Source of the DNA: Spirochaetales bacterium
GTDB lineage: Bacteria; Spirochaetota; Spirochaetia; DSM-2461
Reading direction: 5' to 3'
DNA length: 64,000 nucleotides
Assembly: GCA_028533045.1 (NCBI GenBank)
Contig: JAQQAP010000020.1
Location: 124,001 to 188,000 of the forward strand
In this document: one piece after another, positions 8,149 to 16,273 of the stretch
Layout: each line of letters opens with the position of its first letter
How positions within the stretch are numbered: the stretch's first letter is position 1
Notes under the pieces: model-generated
Seen by the model: only the letters and a program-made list of their open reading frames with translations
Databases searched by the model: none
Told to the model about the DNA's origin: nothing
Made by a program: the position numbers and the translations under genes

Positions 8149-9345
8149 ATGAAATCAGTTAAGTCTCCCAACAAAATAGTGTTGGCCCTCTTGGTAGTCG
8201 CCTTTGTCATTGTCCCCTATTTTTTCAGGGATAGGGCAGCCCGTCCGGGAGCTACCAAAAATACCATCACCGAACTTACAACATACAGGGATGCCCACAA
8301 GGAAAGCCCTGAAGAGTTGGCTCTTTCTCACTTCCGGAATAATCAGATTATTTTTATGGCTGAGCCCGGTAAATATCACGAACCCTCTGCCTTTATCACA
8401 TCCCTTATCCCTTTAATGGGGGAAAATGAGATTTCAACCGCAGCCGTATCCTTCCTGAATTATGTAGATCAGGAAGAAATAGACCGTCTGGTCACAGGCG
8501 AAAGCTTTGATGAAGAATTGGCGGCTCAACTTCTTTTTAACAACATGGTAATGAACGGATACGCCGAGTACAGAGACTTCATATACGCCGTATGGAAGGA
8601 AAATAAAGAAAACCCCGGCATTAAACCGCTTCGTCTGCTTGCTTTATCGCCTGAGATTGACTGGACCGTTGTCCAAAAGAACGGTGATACGGAGAACCCG
8701 GACATAATACGCCAAGTCTATGCCGCAGGTGTTCCCGATACATTTATGGCAAATATTCTTCAAAAAGAGGTAATTGAGAAAGGAGATAAAGCCCTTGTCT
8801 ATGGGGGACTTCAAAATAGCCTTTCCGGTGTAACCGTGGAATCCTACGAGGAGAAGATGACAGCCTATGGTTTTCCCGATGACATTAAACGTACAGCACG
8901 GTTAATAAAGGAGCTTCCCCATGTAAATAGCTGTACCCTATTAATCCATGGCCCCTGGACAGTGGACAGCTCACGTTATGGGATAGATTATCCCTTGGGA
9001 GGAGCATTAGACGGCTTCATGGAAGAGTATGAAGGGGAGGAACAATTCATGGGCCTTTTTACAGGCTCGACTCCTTACGGGAAGCTGCAAAGTGCTCCGG
9101 GCTCCTTTGGCTCCGAAGGGAATTATCTTCTCTCTGATATTTGCGACGGTTACATCCTCTTGGGACCTATGGCAGACTACACTCCTTTCACGGCACTCCC
9201 CCAATTTATTAATGAATCAAATTACGAAGAAGCCTGCGAGAAGTTTCCCGGCCCCAAGGAAGTAATGCCCCGAAACCGGGAAGAATATAACAATTTTATT
9301 GCGGGAAATGCCGCACAAGTAAGCCAAGTATTGGAGAAATTTTAA
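8149..9345 (+). CDS. Membrane-anchored or exported protein, possibly ChaN/EreA-like
   Basis: This 398-residue protein has an N-terminal hydrophobic helix (about residues 9-27, VLALLVVAFVIVPYFF) after a Lys-rich start, so it is anchored in, or exported across, the inner membrane. Residues 60-85 (FRNNQIIFMAEPGKYHEPSAF) recall the start of ChaN/Tiki-like or erythromycin-esterase-like folds, where a strand is followed by an acidic residue and a histidine. Only this local resemblance supports the family link. It is followed 5 bp later by trmH, and the pair probably forms a two-gene operon from the leaderless promoter at 8112-8140. The GATAAT-8 nt-ATG arrangement decides the start. Function is unknown. 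Confidence 0.75.
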   Translation: MKSVKSPNKIVLALLVVAFVIVPYFFRDRAARPGATKNTITELTTYRDAHKESPEELALSHFRNNQIIFMAEPGKYHEPSAFITSLIPLMGENEISTAAVSFLNYVDQEEIDRLVTGESFDEELAAQLLFNNMVMNGYAEYRDFIYAVWKENKENPGIKPLRLLALSPEIDWTVVQKNGDTENPDIIRQVYAAGVPDTFMANILQKEVIEKGDKALVYGGLQNSLSGVTVESYEEKMTAYGFPDDIKRTARLIKELPHVNSCTLLIHGPWTVDSSRYGIDYPLGGALDGFMEEYEGEEQFMGLFTGSTPYGKLQSAPGSFGSEGNYLLSDICDGYILLGPMADYTPFTALPQFINESNYEEACEKFPGPKEVMPRNREEYNNFIAGNAAQVSQVLEKF

Positions 9346-9350
9346 ATAGT

Positions 9351-10034
9351 ATGAATAGAGAAGAAAGGGAAGATTTAATCGCCTATCTGGAAGGATTTGT
9401 TACGGAGAACCGTAAGAATAGAATGACCGATGTTCTTGGCAACAGAACTCGCGAACTCACGGTGGTAATGGAAAATATTTATCAATCCCAGAATGCCAGT
9501 GCTGTCCTTCGCCACTGTGATGCACTGGGGATTCAGGATGTTCATATTATTGAAAATAGCAATAAGTGGAAAACCAACCCCGACGTGGACTTGGGAACCG
9601 CCCAATGGCTCACGGTTAACCGTTACAACAAGGAAGAGAACAATACGGTAGAAACCTTACGCCATTTAAAATCCCGGGGTTATCGCATCATAGCCACCTC
9701 TCCTCATCCCGGAGGATATGAACTGGATGAGACGGACCTGTCAAAGGGCAAAGCGGCTATCGTATTTGGTACGGAAATGCACGGAATAAGCGATCTCGTA
9801 AGGGAGGAGGCCGATGAGTTCCTTAAAATCCCCATGGTTGGCTTTGTGGAAAGCTTTAATATTTCCGCCTCCTGCGCCATCGTCCTCTATACACTTACCC
9901 AAAAATTACGGGCTTTGGAAACGAACTGGCACCTGGAAGAGGAAGCCCAAAGAGAGCTTTATCTCTCCTGGCTACGCAAATCAATTAAAAGCGTTAAGCA
10001 GATTGAGGAGCGATACCGCCAAAAAACTCCATAA
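9351..10034 (+). CDS. trmH: tRNA/rRNA 2'-O-ribose methyltransferase, TrmH-like
   Basis: The protein is 227 residues and belongs to the SpoU/TrmH group of SPOUT methyltransferases. Motif 1 is seen in YQSQNASAVLRHCDALG (the N...R pattern near residues 40-55), motif 2 in AAIVFGTEMHGIS, and motif 3 in MVGFVESFNISASCAI, which form the knotted SAM-binding site. Enzymes of this size and build 2'-O-methylate Gm18 in the tRNA D-loop. The C-terminal basic helix is compatible with tRNA binding. The gene follows the 8149 gene by 5 bp. Its last 41 bases overlap the 3' end of the opposing gene at 9994-10317. Assignment to TrmH rather than another SpoU methyltransferase is likely but not certain. Confidence 0.85.
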   Translation: MNREEREDLIAYLEGFVTENRKNRMTDVLGNRTRELTVVMENIYQSQNASAVLRHCDALGIQDVHIIENSNKWKTNPDVDLGTAQWLTVNRYNKEENNTVETLRHLKSRGYRIIATSPHPGGYELDETDLSKGKAAIVFGTEMHGISDLVREEADEFLKIPMVGFVESFNISASCAIVLYTLTQKLRALETNWHLEEEAQRELYLSWLRKSIKSVKQIEERYRQKTP

Positions 10035-10317
10035 CACAGGGGAAACCTTCCTTAATCATGTAATTATCCACCATCCTTTTGGTTTCCACCATGGAACGGG
10101 TAAGATACTGTTTATTATCTTCGGAAATAATCATCTCCATATGGTCAAAACTAAAATCCTTGAACTCGGGACTGGCAGGAGCCATACCTTCGTATACCAA
10201 GGAATAAAGTTGAGTAAGATGATCAAACGTCTCTCCCACTGTCTTGTTGGCTTCAATCCAGTGAGAATTTTTGAGAGTCCCCTGAAGGGTGTACTTTCTT
10301 TCTGTTTTTATTGTCAT
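9994..10317 (-). CDS. Uncharacterised 107-residue protein coupled to the MinD-like ATPase
   Basis: No family is recognised. The protein is mostly polar with a mildly acidic helical middle (SFDHMEMIISEDNKQYLTRS) and no membrane segment or signal peptide. Its ATG (10317) overlaps the TAA of the upstream ATPase gene in a TAATG junction, with GGAGG just before it, so the two are translationally coupled and probably act together. The 3' end overlaps the convergent trmH by 41 bp. Good ribosome binding and coupling support a real gene despite lack of homology. Confidence 0.7.
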   Translation of the reverse strand: MTIKTERKYTLQGTLKNSHWIEANKTVGETFDHLTQLYSLVYEGMAPASPEFKDFSFDHMEMIISEDNKQYLTRSMVETKRMVDNYMIKEGFPCVMEFFGGIAPQSA

Positions 10318-11945
10318 TACTGACCTCCTTTTTGGTCCATATGATGAAGTATAAAATCGGCTCCCTTCCTAAAGGAAACGGAAACCGGCCTGTATTTAAA
10401 TCCCACGGTTACCCCAAGCCCGCTGTAAATCGTTTCATGAAGAAAATTACTGAATAGCTTGATATAGGCCGACCGATTCACCTTTCCATGACTCTCCAGA
10501 AAGAGAAGGGGCTGAAGGTGAAAGGCTGTAACAATCTGTCCCAGCTGCTTTTCCATAACCGGCCTGAGCATTTTTACCAATTTAAGATATTTCTTTTTAT
10601 ATACCGAATCGTTTCTTACGAGATTTATAATTTGACGGTTACGGTCCCGAACCTCATTTCCCGCTCCGTCTTTCCGTAGGGGAATAAAATCCATGACAAG
10701 ATTATGTATGGTCTCCGATTGGAAAAGCTTTAGAAGGGTAAAATTAAAGAGAAGCATAGCTGCCATGTTTTTTATAAGAGGGATTCTATCTATTTCCTTT
10801 GCTGCAAGAGATAAAAATCGTACCAGAATTCGGTCCACATAATGAAAAGCGTCTCCCAGACTGTTCTGACTGCCCGAAGAAAAGAGGCGCTCCGCATTTT
10901 CCAGCTCATGAAGCCGCCCCATTATCATGCGATAGGCACTTACCATTTCCTTGCGCAGGGGCGTAGCCTGCAGCTTTTTAAGATAATGGAGAACTTCTTC
11001 CCGCTGCTCCTTTTTGAAAAAATCACCCTTGGCCGGTTTCCCCATAAGGGAAAAAAGATACTCTTCCATCCCCTTCAAATAACTGTCGTAATTCTCTATT
11101 CGGGGGTGCTTTTTAATATAATATCGTATGACCCGGTACCCCTTGGCCCCGACTTTGCTTTGAGCGGGAGGCATAGGAAGACTCAACTCCAACATGACTT
11201 GAAGATTATCGATAATATTTCTGAGTATATTCAGCCTGATGGAAGGGTCGCTTCGAAGAAGATCCAGGGTGGGGTCCGGGGAGATTCGGGCCACATCGGT
11301 AACCTTAACTCCTTCCAATTGGTCCTCTAGGGAAACGTTACGATTATAGTTACCCACCACGTTGGTGGGATTAAAGTCCACATCAACCGCTTCCACATAT
11401 TTATTATGCCACATGAGGAATTCATCCCGCCCCTTGAGTTCCTTGGCCTTCTTCATATAGCCACCGGCGGAAACATGGGCCGTTGGTTCCGGATTGGTGA
11501 CAATAAGGATACGGTTCATTTTGTCGAGGTAGATCATATTTTCCTCATCCTGAACACCGGCGGGCATATCAAAGAGGAGAAAATCATAACGCTTATTCAG
11601 TTCTTCGGAAAAATCTCCGTAAAGCCTTCCCAAAAGGCGGGCCACTTCTTCCGATCCCTCTTTTGATTGGGGGTATATAAGATCCAGATTATGGATAATG
11701 CGAATGACCGCTTCATCCAGAGTTTCTAGCTGATCTAAGGAGGGAAGGCGGTTCTCCTTTTCTCGGACATCAAGAAGTGTGGTAATATCCGACAAGGGGT
11801 CCGCATCGATCAAACCTACACGTAATCCCTTCTGAGCCAGATAAATAGCAAGGTTGGTGCTGGTCATAGTTTTACCAACACCACCCTTACCCGAAGCAAC
11901 TGCCAGGGATTTGGTTTTAATCGATTCAAGTACATCAAGACTCAT
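10317..11945 (-). CDS. MinD/FlhG-like P-loop ATPase with long helical C-terminus
   Basis: This 542-residue protein has a deviant Walker A (ASGKGGVGKTMTSTN, about residues 17-31), LIDADPLSD, and a Walker B region YDFLLFDMPAGVQ near residue 120. These place it in the ParA/MinD/FlhG class that switches between ATP-bound membrane or DNA dimers and monomers. The ATPase core ends near residue 270 and about 270 helical residues follow, which MinD and FlhG lack; this extension is not recognised. The true flhG is at 19765-20673, so this is a second, divergent family member. A promoter lies at 11982-12010 and GGGAG 7 nt upstream supports ATG 11945. Its coupled partner is the 107-residue gene at 9994-10317. 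Cellular cargo is unknown. Confidence 0.85.
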   Translation of the reverse strand: MSLDVLESIKTKSLAVASGKGGVGKTMTSTNLAIYLAQKGLRVGLIDADPLSDITTLLDVREKENRLPSLDQLETLDEAVIRIIHNLDLIYPQSKEGSEEVARLLGRLYGDFSEELNKRYDFLLFDMPAGVQDEENMIYLDKMNRILIVTNPEPTAHVSAGGYMKKAKELKGRDEFLMWHNKYVEAVDVDFNPTNVVGNYNRNVSLEDQLEGVKVTDVARISPDPTLDLLRSDPSIRLNILRNIIDNLQVMLELSLPMPPAQSKVGAKGYRVIRYYIKKHPRIENYDSYLKGMEEYLFSLMGKPAKGDFFKKEQREEVLHYLKKLQATPLRKEMVSAYRMIMGRLHELENAERLFSSGSQNSLGDAFHYVDRILVRFLSLAAKEIDRIPLIKNMAAMLLFNFTLLKLFQSETIHNLVMDFIPLRKDGAGNEVRDRNRQIINLVRNDSVYKKKYLKLVKMLRPVMEKQLGQIVTAFHLQPLLFLESHGKVNRSAYIKLFSNFLHETIYSGLGVTVGFKYRPVSVSFRKGADFILHHMDQKGGQ

Positions 11946-11981
11946 TAATAACTCCCGCTGAGGAGAAACAAGCCCCTCTCT

Positions 11982-12010
11982 CTTATATTTTCGGCTTTTC
12001 CCGCAGGTAA
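11982..12010 (-). promoter_or_regulatory. Sigma-70-type promoter of the MinD-like ATPase gene
   Basis: On the minus strand TTACCT (12010-12005), 17 bp and TATAAG (11987-11982) form a promoter. A leader of about 30 nt carries GGGAG before ATG 11945. Unlike the divergent promoter next to it, this one yields a conventional leader. Confidence 0.5.
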
Positions 12011-12038
12011 TTTAGGATTTGGGTTAACCCTTTTGCTG

Positions 12039-12067
12039 TTGATTGTTATATGGGATCGGTCTATAGT
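12039..12067 (+). promoter_or_regulatory. Sigma-70-type promoter of the NYN/LOTUS gene, leaderless
   Basis: TTGATT (12039-12044), 17 bp and TATAGT (12062-12067) are followed after 6 nt by ATG 12074. An in-frame upstream ATG at 12050 lies inside the spacer of this promoter, so it would not be on the transcript. Confidence 0.55.
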
Positions 12068-12073
12068 GAATTT

Positions 12074-13087
12074 ATGAATAAGAATATTGCAATTTTATGG
12101 GATATAGAGAATGTTACCCCCGGCAGTTCGGACAATCTGTTCGTTCAGTCCCTTATGGACTATGCCGAATCGCTGGGACGGGTTGTTACTTCCTACGCCT
12201 ATGCCGACTGGAGCAAACCCGGCTTCCGCTCCCTGGGCCCCATGCTGGCCACCTACAACTTCTTTATGCTCCACGTACCTTACAAAAGAGCTCGCAGCAA
12301 TAAGAATGGTTCGGATATGCAGCTTGTATCGGACGCCTTTGACCTACTGCGCTTTTACGAACATATTGACACATACATGCTCATAACGGGAGACAGCGAT
12401 TTTCGCCCCCTTCTCAGATCACTGAGAAAATCCGGAAAAGAGATCCATATTGTTTGTGACTTCAAAACGGCCGCCAAGGACCTTTTGGAACAAGCGGACA
12501 GTTTCAAGGACTACCGAGAACTACGACCCGATGATGATGACGATGATTCATCAGAAGAGGAACAGAACAACTCCAACAATAACCGCATCAACAATAACAG
12601 GGAATTCTGGTACGAACGATTGGCCGAAGCTGCCGCCCAGCTCCAGCGTGACAAAAAAACCTGTAATATGGGGACGGTCAAGATTCAAATGAAAATCCTT
12701 AACCGGGGTTTTGACGAGAAAAAACTGGGCTTCCGACAGTGGAGTAACTTTATTGCCGCAGCGGTTAAAGCCGGTTATGTGACTATGAACGAATACGAAA
12801 AAGGCACAGAAATTCTCCCCGGCAAGGGCTATGAGAAGAACCGAGAAAAGGGTTCTCTCCAGGCCGCCTTTAAAGTACTGATTGAAACCTTAAAGGAACT
12901 GGATAACGGCGGAACCCCCGGCTTCCACCGCTATTCGGTCCTCTCCTCCCGTCTCAAGGAGAAGAATATCAACACGAGAGACTTGGGCTTTACCAAATTC
13001 AAGCTGTTTATCTCATCCGCCGAAGCACGGGGACTGGTTGAAACGAAGAGCGAGGCCTTTTCCAGCTACCTGAAACGTCAGGTTTAA
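12074..13087 (+). CDS. NYN (LabA/PIN-like) nuclease-fold protein with two OST-HTH/LOTUS domains
   Basis: The protein is 337 residues from ATG 12074 (345 if the upstream ATG 12050 were used). The N-terminal NYN domain shows the acidic residues of the PIN-like site: LWDIENV, SDMQLVSDAFDL and LITGDSDFRPLL. An Asp-, Glu- and Asn-rich linker follows (about residues 157-180). Two helix-turn-helix modules of OST-HTH/LOTUS type come next (roughly residues 185-255 and 265-337), a fold that binds RNA, including G-rich RNA in eukaryotic relatives. By family it is a cytoplasmic RNA-processing or RNA-silencing factor; no substrate can be inferred. Its stop codon abuts the stop of the convergent HAD gene with no intervening base. 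Confidence 0.85.
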   Translation: MNKNIAILWDIENVTPGSSDNLFVQSLMDYAESLGRVVTSYAYADWSKPGFRSLGPMLATYNFFMLHVPYKRARSNKNGSDMQLVSDAFDLLRFYEHIDTYMLITGDSDFRPLLRSLRKSGKEIHIVCDFKTAAKDLLEQADSFKDYRELRPDDDDDDSSEEEQNNSNNNRINNNREFWYERLAEAAAQLQRDKKTCNMGTVKIQMKILNRGFDEKKLGFRQWSNFIAAAVKAGYVTMNEYEKGTEILPGKGYEKNREKGSLQAAFKVLIETLKELDNGGTPGFHRYSVLSSRLKEKNINTRDLGFTKFKLFISSAEARGLVETKSEAFSSYLKRQV

Positions 13088-13750
13088 TCAACGGCAGTCA
13101 ATGATATCCCAGGAGGACTTGAGAGCTCTTTTCCTCAGTCTTCCGTCGGGATTGACCGCCACAGGATGTCCCACCATCTCCATAGTATGCAGGTCATGAA
13201 TTGAATCGGTATAGAAAGCGCATTTCGCCGGATCATAACCATTTTCCCGGATATAGGCTTCCAGAAGAATCTGCTTCCCCTTGTCAAAGGCTACGGTCCC
13301 CCGGAATTTCCCGGTGAAAATATCGTCCTCATTAAAATCCAACTCCGTACAGATCAGGTGGTCCGCCTCAAGATAATCATAATAGGACTGGACCACAAAA
13401 CGGGGGCTCGAAGTAGCGAGAATAACCGGTATGCCCGCCTTCTTGTAGTCATGGATCAGATCTACCATATCACGGTATAAATCTTTCTTATGATACTTCT
13501 CAAAACTTGACCGCCCCATAGCCATGAGTTCCTCTTTTCCTATACCTTCCATTCCCTCAACAAGGTTGTCGCAGTTATCCAGGTTCATTTTCCCCTTCTT
13601 ATAATTAAAATAGGGACGAACAATGGAAAAGCAGAACTTCAGAGGAATCTGCCCCCCCGATAAATTGGATAGAACACAGCGAATGGGAGTCGCGTGGCGG
13701 GTAAGAGTATGATCTATATCAAAAATAGCGGCGCTAACCTGTTTAACCAT
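13088..13750 (-). CDS. HAD-superfamily (subclass IB) phosphatase
   Basis: This 220-residue cytoplasmic enzyme has all four HAD motifs: nucleophile motif DIDHTLT (residues 11-17), motif II ATSSP, motif III lysine in FDKGK, and motif IV YTDSIHD. The helical cap between motifs I and II fits subclass IB (SerB-like) enzymes, which dephosphorylate small phosphomonoesters. The exact substrate is open. It is the last gene of the 44.6-kb minus-strand array; its ATG directly follows the TAG of the CheA-like gene, so it is translated from the same mRNA. Its stop abuts the stop of the opposing NYN gene. Confidence 0.85.
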   Translation of the reverse strand: MVKQVSAAIFDIDHTLTRHATPIRCVLSNLSGGQIPLKFCFSIVRPYFNYKKGKMNLDNCDNLVEGMEGIGKEELMAMGRSSFEKYHKKDLYRDMVDLIHDYKKAGIPVILATSSPRFVVQSYYDYLEADHLICTELDFNEDDIFTGKFRGTVAFDKGKQILLEAYIRENGYDPAKCAFYTDSIHDLHTMEMVGHPVAVNPDGRLRKRALKSSWDIIDCR

Positions 13751-15397
13751 CTATTGAGCTCCCAATGTGGCCGGATCGATGTAGTTGAGCGTTTCAAGCT
13801 CCTCACGGCCTATGCGACTTTCCAAAAGCAATTCGTCCGCTAAGAGGGCGTACCGTTTGGTCAGATAGGAAATAATTATGATAAAACGTGACCTTCTCAT
13901 AATATCCAGTGTTTTAACAGGCTTATCCATCTCGAAAAGGGGTATATGTACCCCTTCGTGATGGTAAAAAAAGCGATTTTGTCTATTTCGTTTGAATTGT
14001 CTTCTGTCAACTTCCAGCTCTTTCTCTACAAAATGGCGTGGCAAAGTCGCAATTTGATCGTCCACACGATATTGAAGAATGGGAATAACATCGGGAGCAG
14101 GTAAGGTAATGACAAAAACAAGATTCTTCCCCTGCCCGTCATGCTCCAGAGAAAGCTTACCGCCTATCATCTCCGTATTATGTTTTACAAGATTCATACC
14201 GATTCCCCGCCCGGAAAGAGTATCTGCCTGCGAGGCGGTGGTAAAACCGGGCCGACAAAGAATATCCAGGAGGGAATCCTCCCCTCCTCCCAACAGGTGA
14301 ATCTTTTCCAAATCCAGTCCCCGGCCGTTATCGTAATAACGAATTACCTGCTGTCCCTCTACCAGGGAAGAGCTGATGGTCACATGACCTTCTCGGGAAA
14401 TGCCATGGGTCAGGCTGTTACGAATGAGCTGCTGGAAAATCTCCGTAAGCGGCTGAAGCCACCCCAGAGAGAGCATCATATCGCCCCCCTGCAAAGTAAA
14501 ACTCACCCGCTTGCCGTATCGTTCGCTCATCTTGTTCAAATACAGGTGAGCTCCCTCTCCCAGAGTACGTAACGGTTCATACATTAGGCCTTTGAGAACC
14601 CGATTGATACCGCTGGTCAGAGCAATAAGTTTATTCCTGTCCCTTCCGCCGGAACGGCCTATCTCTTCAAGGTAATGACGAATCTCATCGAGCCGGTCCA
14701 TCTCTACGCTCACCGGATGACGACGGGCTTCATTTTGAACGGTTAAAACCTCCGGTGCATCCGGTTCTTCATCGCCCTGGACATATTGCTCTATTCGGAT
14801 TTCCCTAACCCGGTCCACATCCACTGCCCGGCGTAGGGCGTCCTTCTTCTCGGAAGTCGTTATATAGAGGGTAAATCGTGAAAAATCATCCTCCCGATCC
14901 AGGGAAGGGACGGTTTTAATCACATTAAATCCTATTTCAAGGTTATTCTGAATAAGAAAAGCTCGGGCCTTCTTCATAGGCTCTGCAGGATCAATCATAC
15001 AAACAATTCTATATACCTGCTCTCCCCTTTTCCGCGCCTTATCCATAATGAGATTTTCCCGTGGGGTAAAAACCTCCGAAACCGGTTCTTCCTCTTCAAG
15101 ATTTTCAGCTAAATGATCCAGAATTTCATTCAGTAAACGGTAAAGCTCAGAGCCATCGGAGCCGCCCTTTCTAATCGCTTCTATTCCGTCTTCCGCACGA
15201 TGAGCCTTTTGCTCAAGCTCACTCATTTCTAAAAAGGCCGCCCCTGACTTAAGGGAGTGTATCATTCTATAAAGATCATCCAGCTCATCCCTTTTAGAAA
15301 GAAAGGACCCCCAATCTTCCAGAATAAGAGATAAATTCAATTCGATTTCACCGGCAACTTCCAGGAACTGCTGTCTGTATTTAAGAGCTTCTTCCAT
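13751..15397 (-). CDS. CheA-like chemotaxis histidine kinase, short form without P2
   Basis: The 548 residues contain an HPt/P1 domain with phospho-acceptor His47 in MIHSLKSGAAF, a helical dimerisation region near residues 235-290, a HATPase domain (N-box LIRNSLTHGI, G1 DNGRGLD, G2 SGRGIGMNLVK) and a C-terminal CheW-like P5 domain from about residue 430. A CheY/CheB-binding P2 domain is not evident; an unassigned region occupies residues 110-230. The N-box has Thr where CheA usually has Asp, while the key Asn and His remain. By family it autophosphorylates and passes phosphate to a response regulator controlling the flagellar motor. Placement downstream of fliA and fapA in the flagellar array supports a motility role. 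A second, full-length cheA probably exists elsewhere. Confidence 0.8.
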   Translation of the reverse strand: MEEALKYRQQFLEVAGEIELNLSLILEDWGSFLSKRDELDDLYRMIHSLKSGAAFLEMSELEQKAHRAEDGIEAIRKGGSDGSELYRLLNEILDHLAENLEEEEPVSEVFTPRENLIMDKARKRGEQVYRIVCMIDPAEPMKKARAFLIQNNLEIGFNVIKTVPSLDREDDFSRFTLYITTSEKKDALRRAVDVDRVREIRIEQYVQGDEEPDAPEVLTVQNEARRHPVSVEMDRLDEIRHYLEEIGRSGGRDRNKLIALTSGINRVLKGLMYEPLRTLGEGAHLYLNKMSERYGKRVSFTLQGGDMMLSLGWLQPLTEIFQQLIRNSLTHGISREGHVTISSSLVEGQQVIRYYDNGRGLDLEKIHLLGGGEDSLLDILCRPGFTTASQADTLSGRGIGMNLVKHNTEMIGGKLSLEHDGQGKNLVFVITLPAPDVIPILQYRVDDQIATLPRHFVEKELEVDRRQFKRNRQNRFFYHHEGVHIPLFEMDKPVKTLDIMRRSRFIIIISYLTKRYALLADELLLESRIGREELETLNYIDPATLGAQ

Positions 15398-15399
15398 TC

Positions 15400-15924
15400 C
15401 TATCCTTTTTTATGTAATGAGATTATAAGATCCACCTCTCCCCGGGGCAATCCGGTGGATGAAGCGATAAGGGAGGCATCCATCCCTTGTTTGTAAAGCT
15501 CTAAAGCCCTGTCCCGCCCGTCAATAACTTCAATTTCCAGGTTATCCAGGGGGGGCGTAACACCAATAACATTCTGAGGAGGAAGTTCCTTCTCCTCCGG
15601 CTCCGGAATAACTTCTTGAAAAGGCTGCTTGCCATGCAATTCCGTATAGAGGGGTGTATCGCGCTTTTCTTTTTCCGACTCTATCAGTCGAATAACCCGC
15701 TCCCCCTGTTTCACAGCCTCTTTGAGGGACACAATACGGTTTTCCAGGATTTCCACATTTCTGTCGGTGGTACTGTCCAGTTCGATGATGAGCTGCTCTA
15801 TCTCTCGTCTTACGCTCTCTATCCGATTCTCACGGGAGAGCTCACGACGAATCTGCAGACGAAAATAGAGAAACATAACTATTTGAAAAGCAATTAATAT
15901 AAGTATGATTGTCACTTGTCCCAC
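15400..15924 (-). CDS. Membrane coiled-coil protein with DUF2802-like C-terminus (SwrB-like)
   Basis: The 174-residue protein starts with one membrane helix (about residues 4-21), followed by a charged coiled coil (about 25-90), a Pro-rich linker and a C-terminal helix-turn-helix-like segment, ALELYKQGMDASLIASSTG. That last segment is typical of DUF2802 proteins found next to chemotaxis or fliA genes, and the overall plan matches Bacillus SwrB, which promotes flagellar export. The similarity is architectural. It sits 2 bp before the CheA-like gene in the fliA-fapA segment, consistent with a motility accessory function. Confidence 0.7.
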   Translation of the reverse strand: MGQVTIILILIAFQIVMFLYFRLQIRRELSRENRIESVRREIEQLIIELDSTTDRNVEILENRIVSLKEAVKQGERVIRLIESEKEKRDTPLYTELHGKQPFQEVIPEPEEKELPPQNVIGVTPPLDNLEIEVIDGRDRALELYKQGMDASLIASSTGLPRGEVDLIISLHKKG

Positions 15925-15941
15925 ATTTTCCTCCTTTTTAA

Positions 15942-16271
15942 TCAGCCCATTAAATCAATATTCTGTCCCAGGTTGGGATCCTTAATATATTCTTTTTCTT
16001 CCCGATCCTTCTCATCGGCCTCTTTTTTCTTCCTTTCCTTTTCTTCCCGCTCTTCTGCAGTCTGTTCTTCCCGGTCCTTGATACGGTTGTCCATGTCCCC
16101 TTCATCGGCACCGCGGTTTACAGAACTATCCTTTTGAATCTCCTGCTCCACCAATTTTTTGGCTTCGAAGGACTGTTCCTGAGCTTCAGCCCCTTTTAGG
16201 TGGGCCTGTTCCCGGTTAACCTGATTCATTTTAACAAAGAGAGTCTGTAAATCGAGTGGGGTTAGGGCCAT
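15942..16271 (-). CDS. Small highly charged flagellar-operon protein, unknown
   Basis: The 109 residues are about half Lys, Arg, Glu and Asp, with a long helical region rich in EE/KK pairs (about residues 60-95) likely to be a coiled coil or single alpha-helix. There are no cysteines, membrane segments or signal peptide. It begins 2 bp after fapA ends and is followed after 17 bp by the SwrB-like gene. No family is recognised; position suggests a flagellar accessory protein. Confidence 0.7.
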   Translation of the reverse strand: MALTPLDLQTLFVKMNQVNREQAHLKGAEAQEQSFEAKKLVEQEIQKDSSVNRGADEGDMDNRIKDREEQTAEEREEKERKKKEADEKDREEKEYIKDPNLGQNIDLMG

Positions 16272-16273
16272 TT

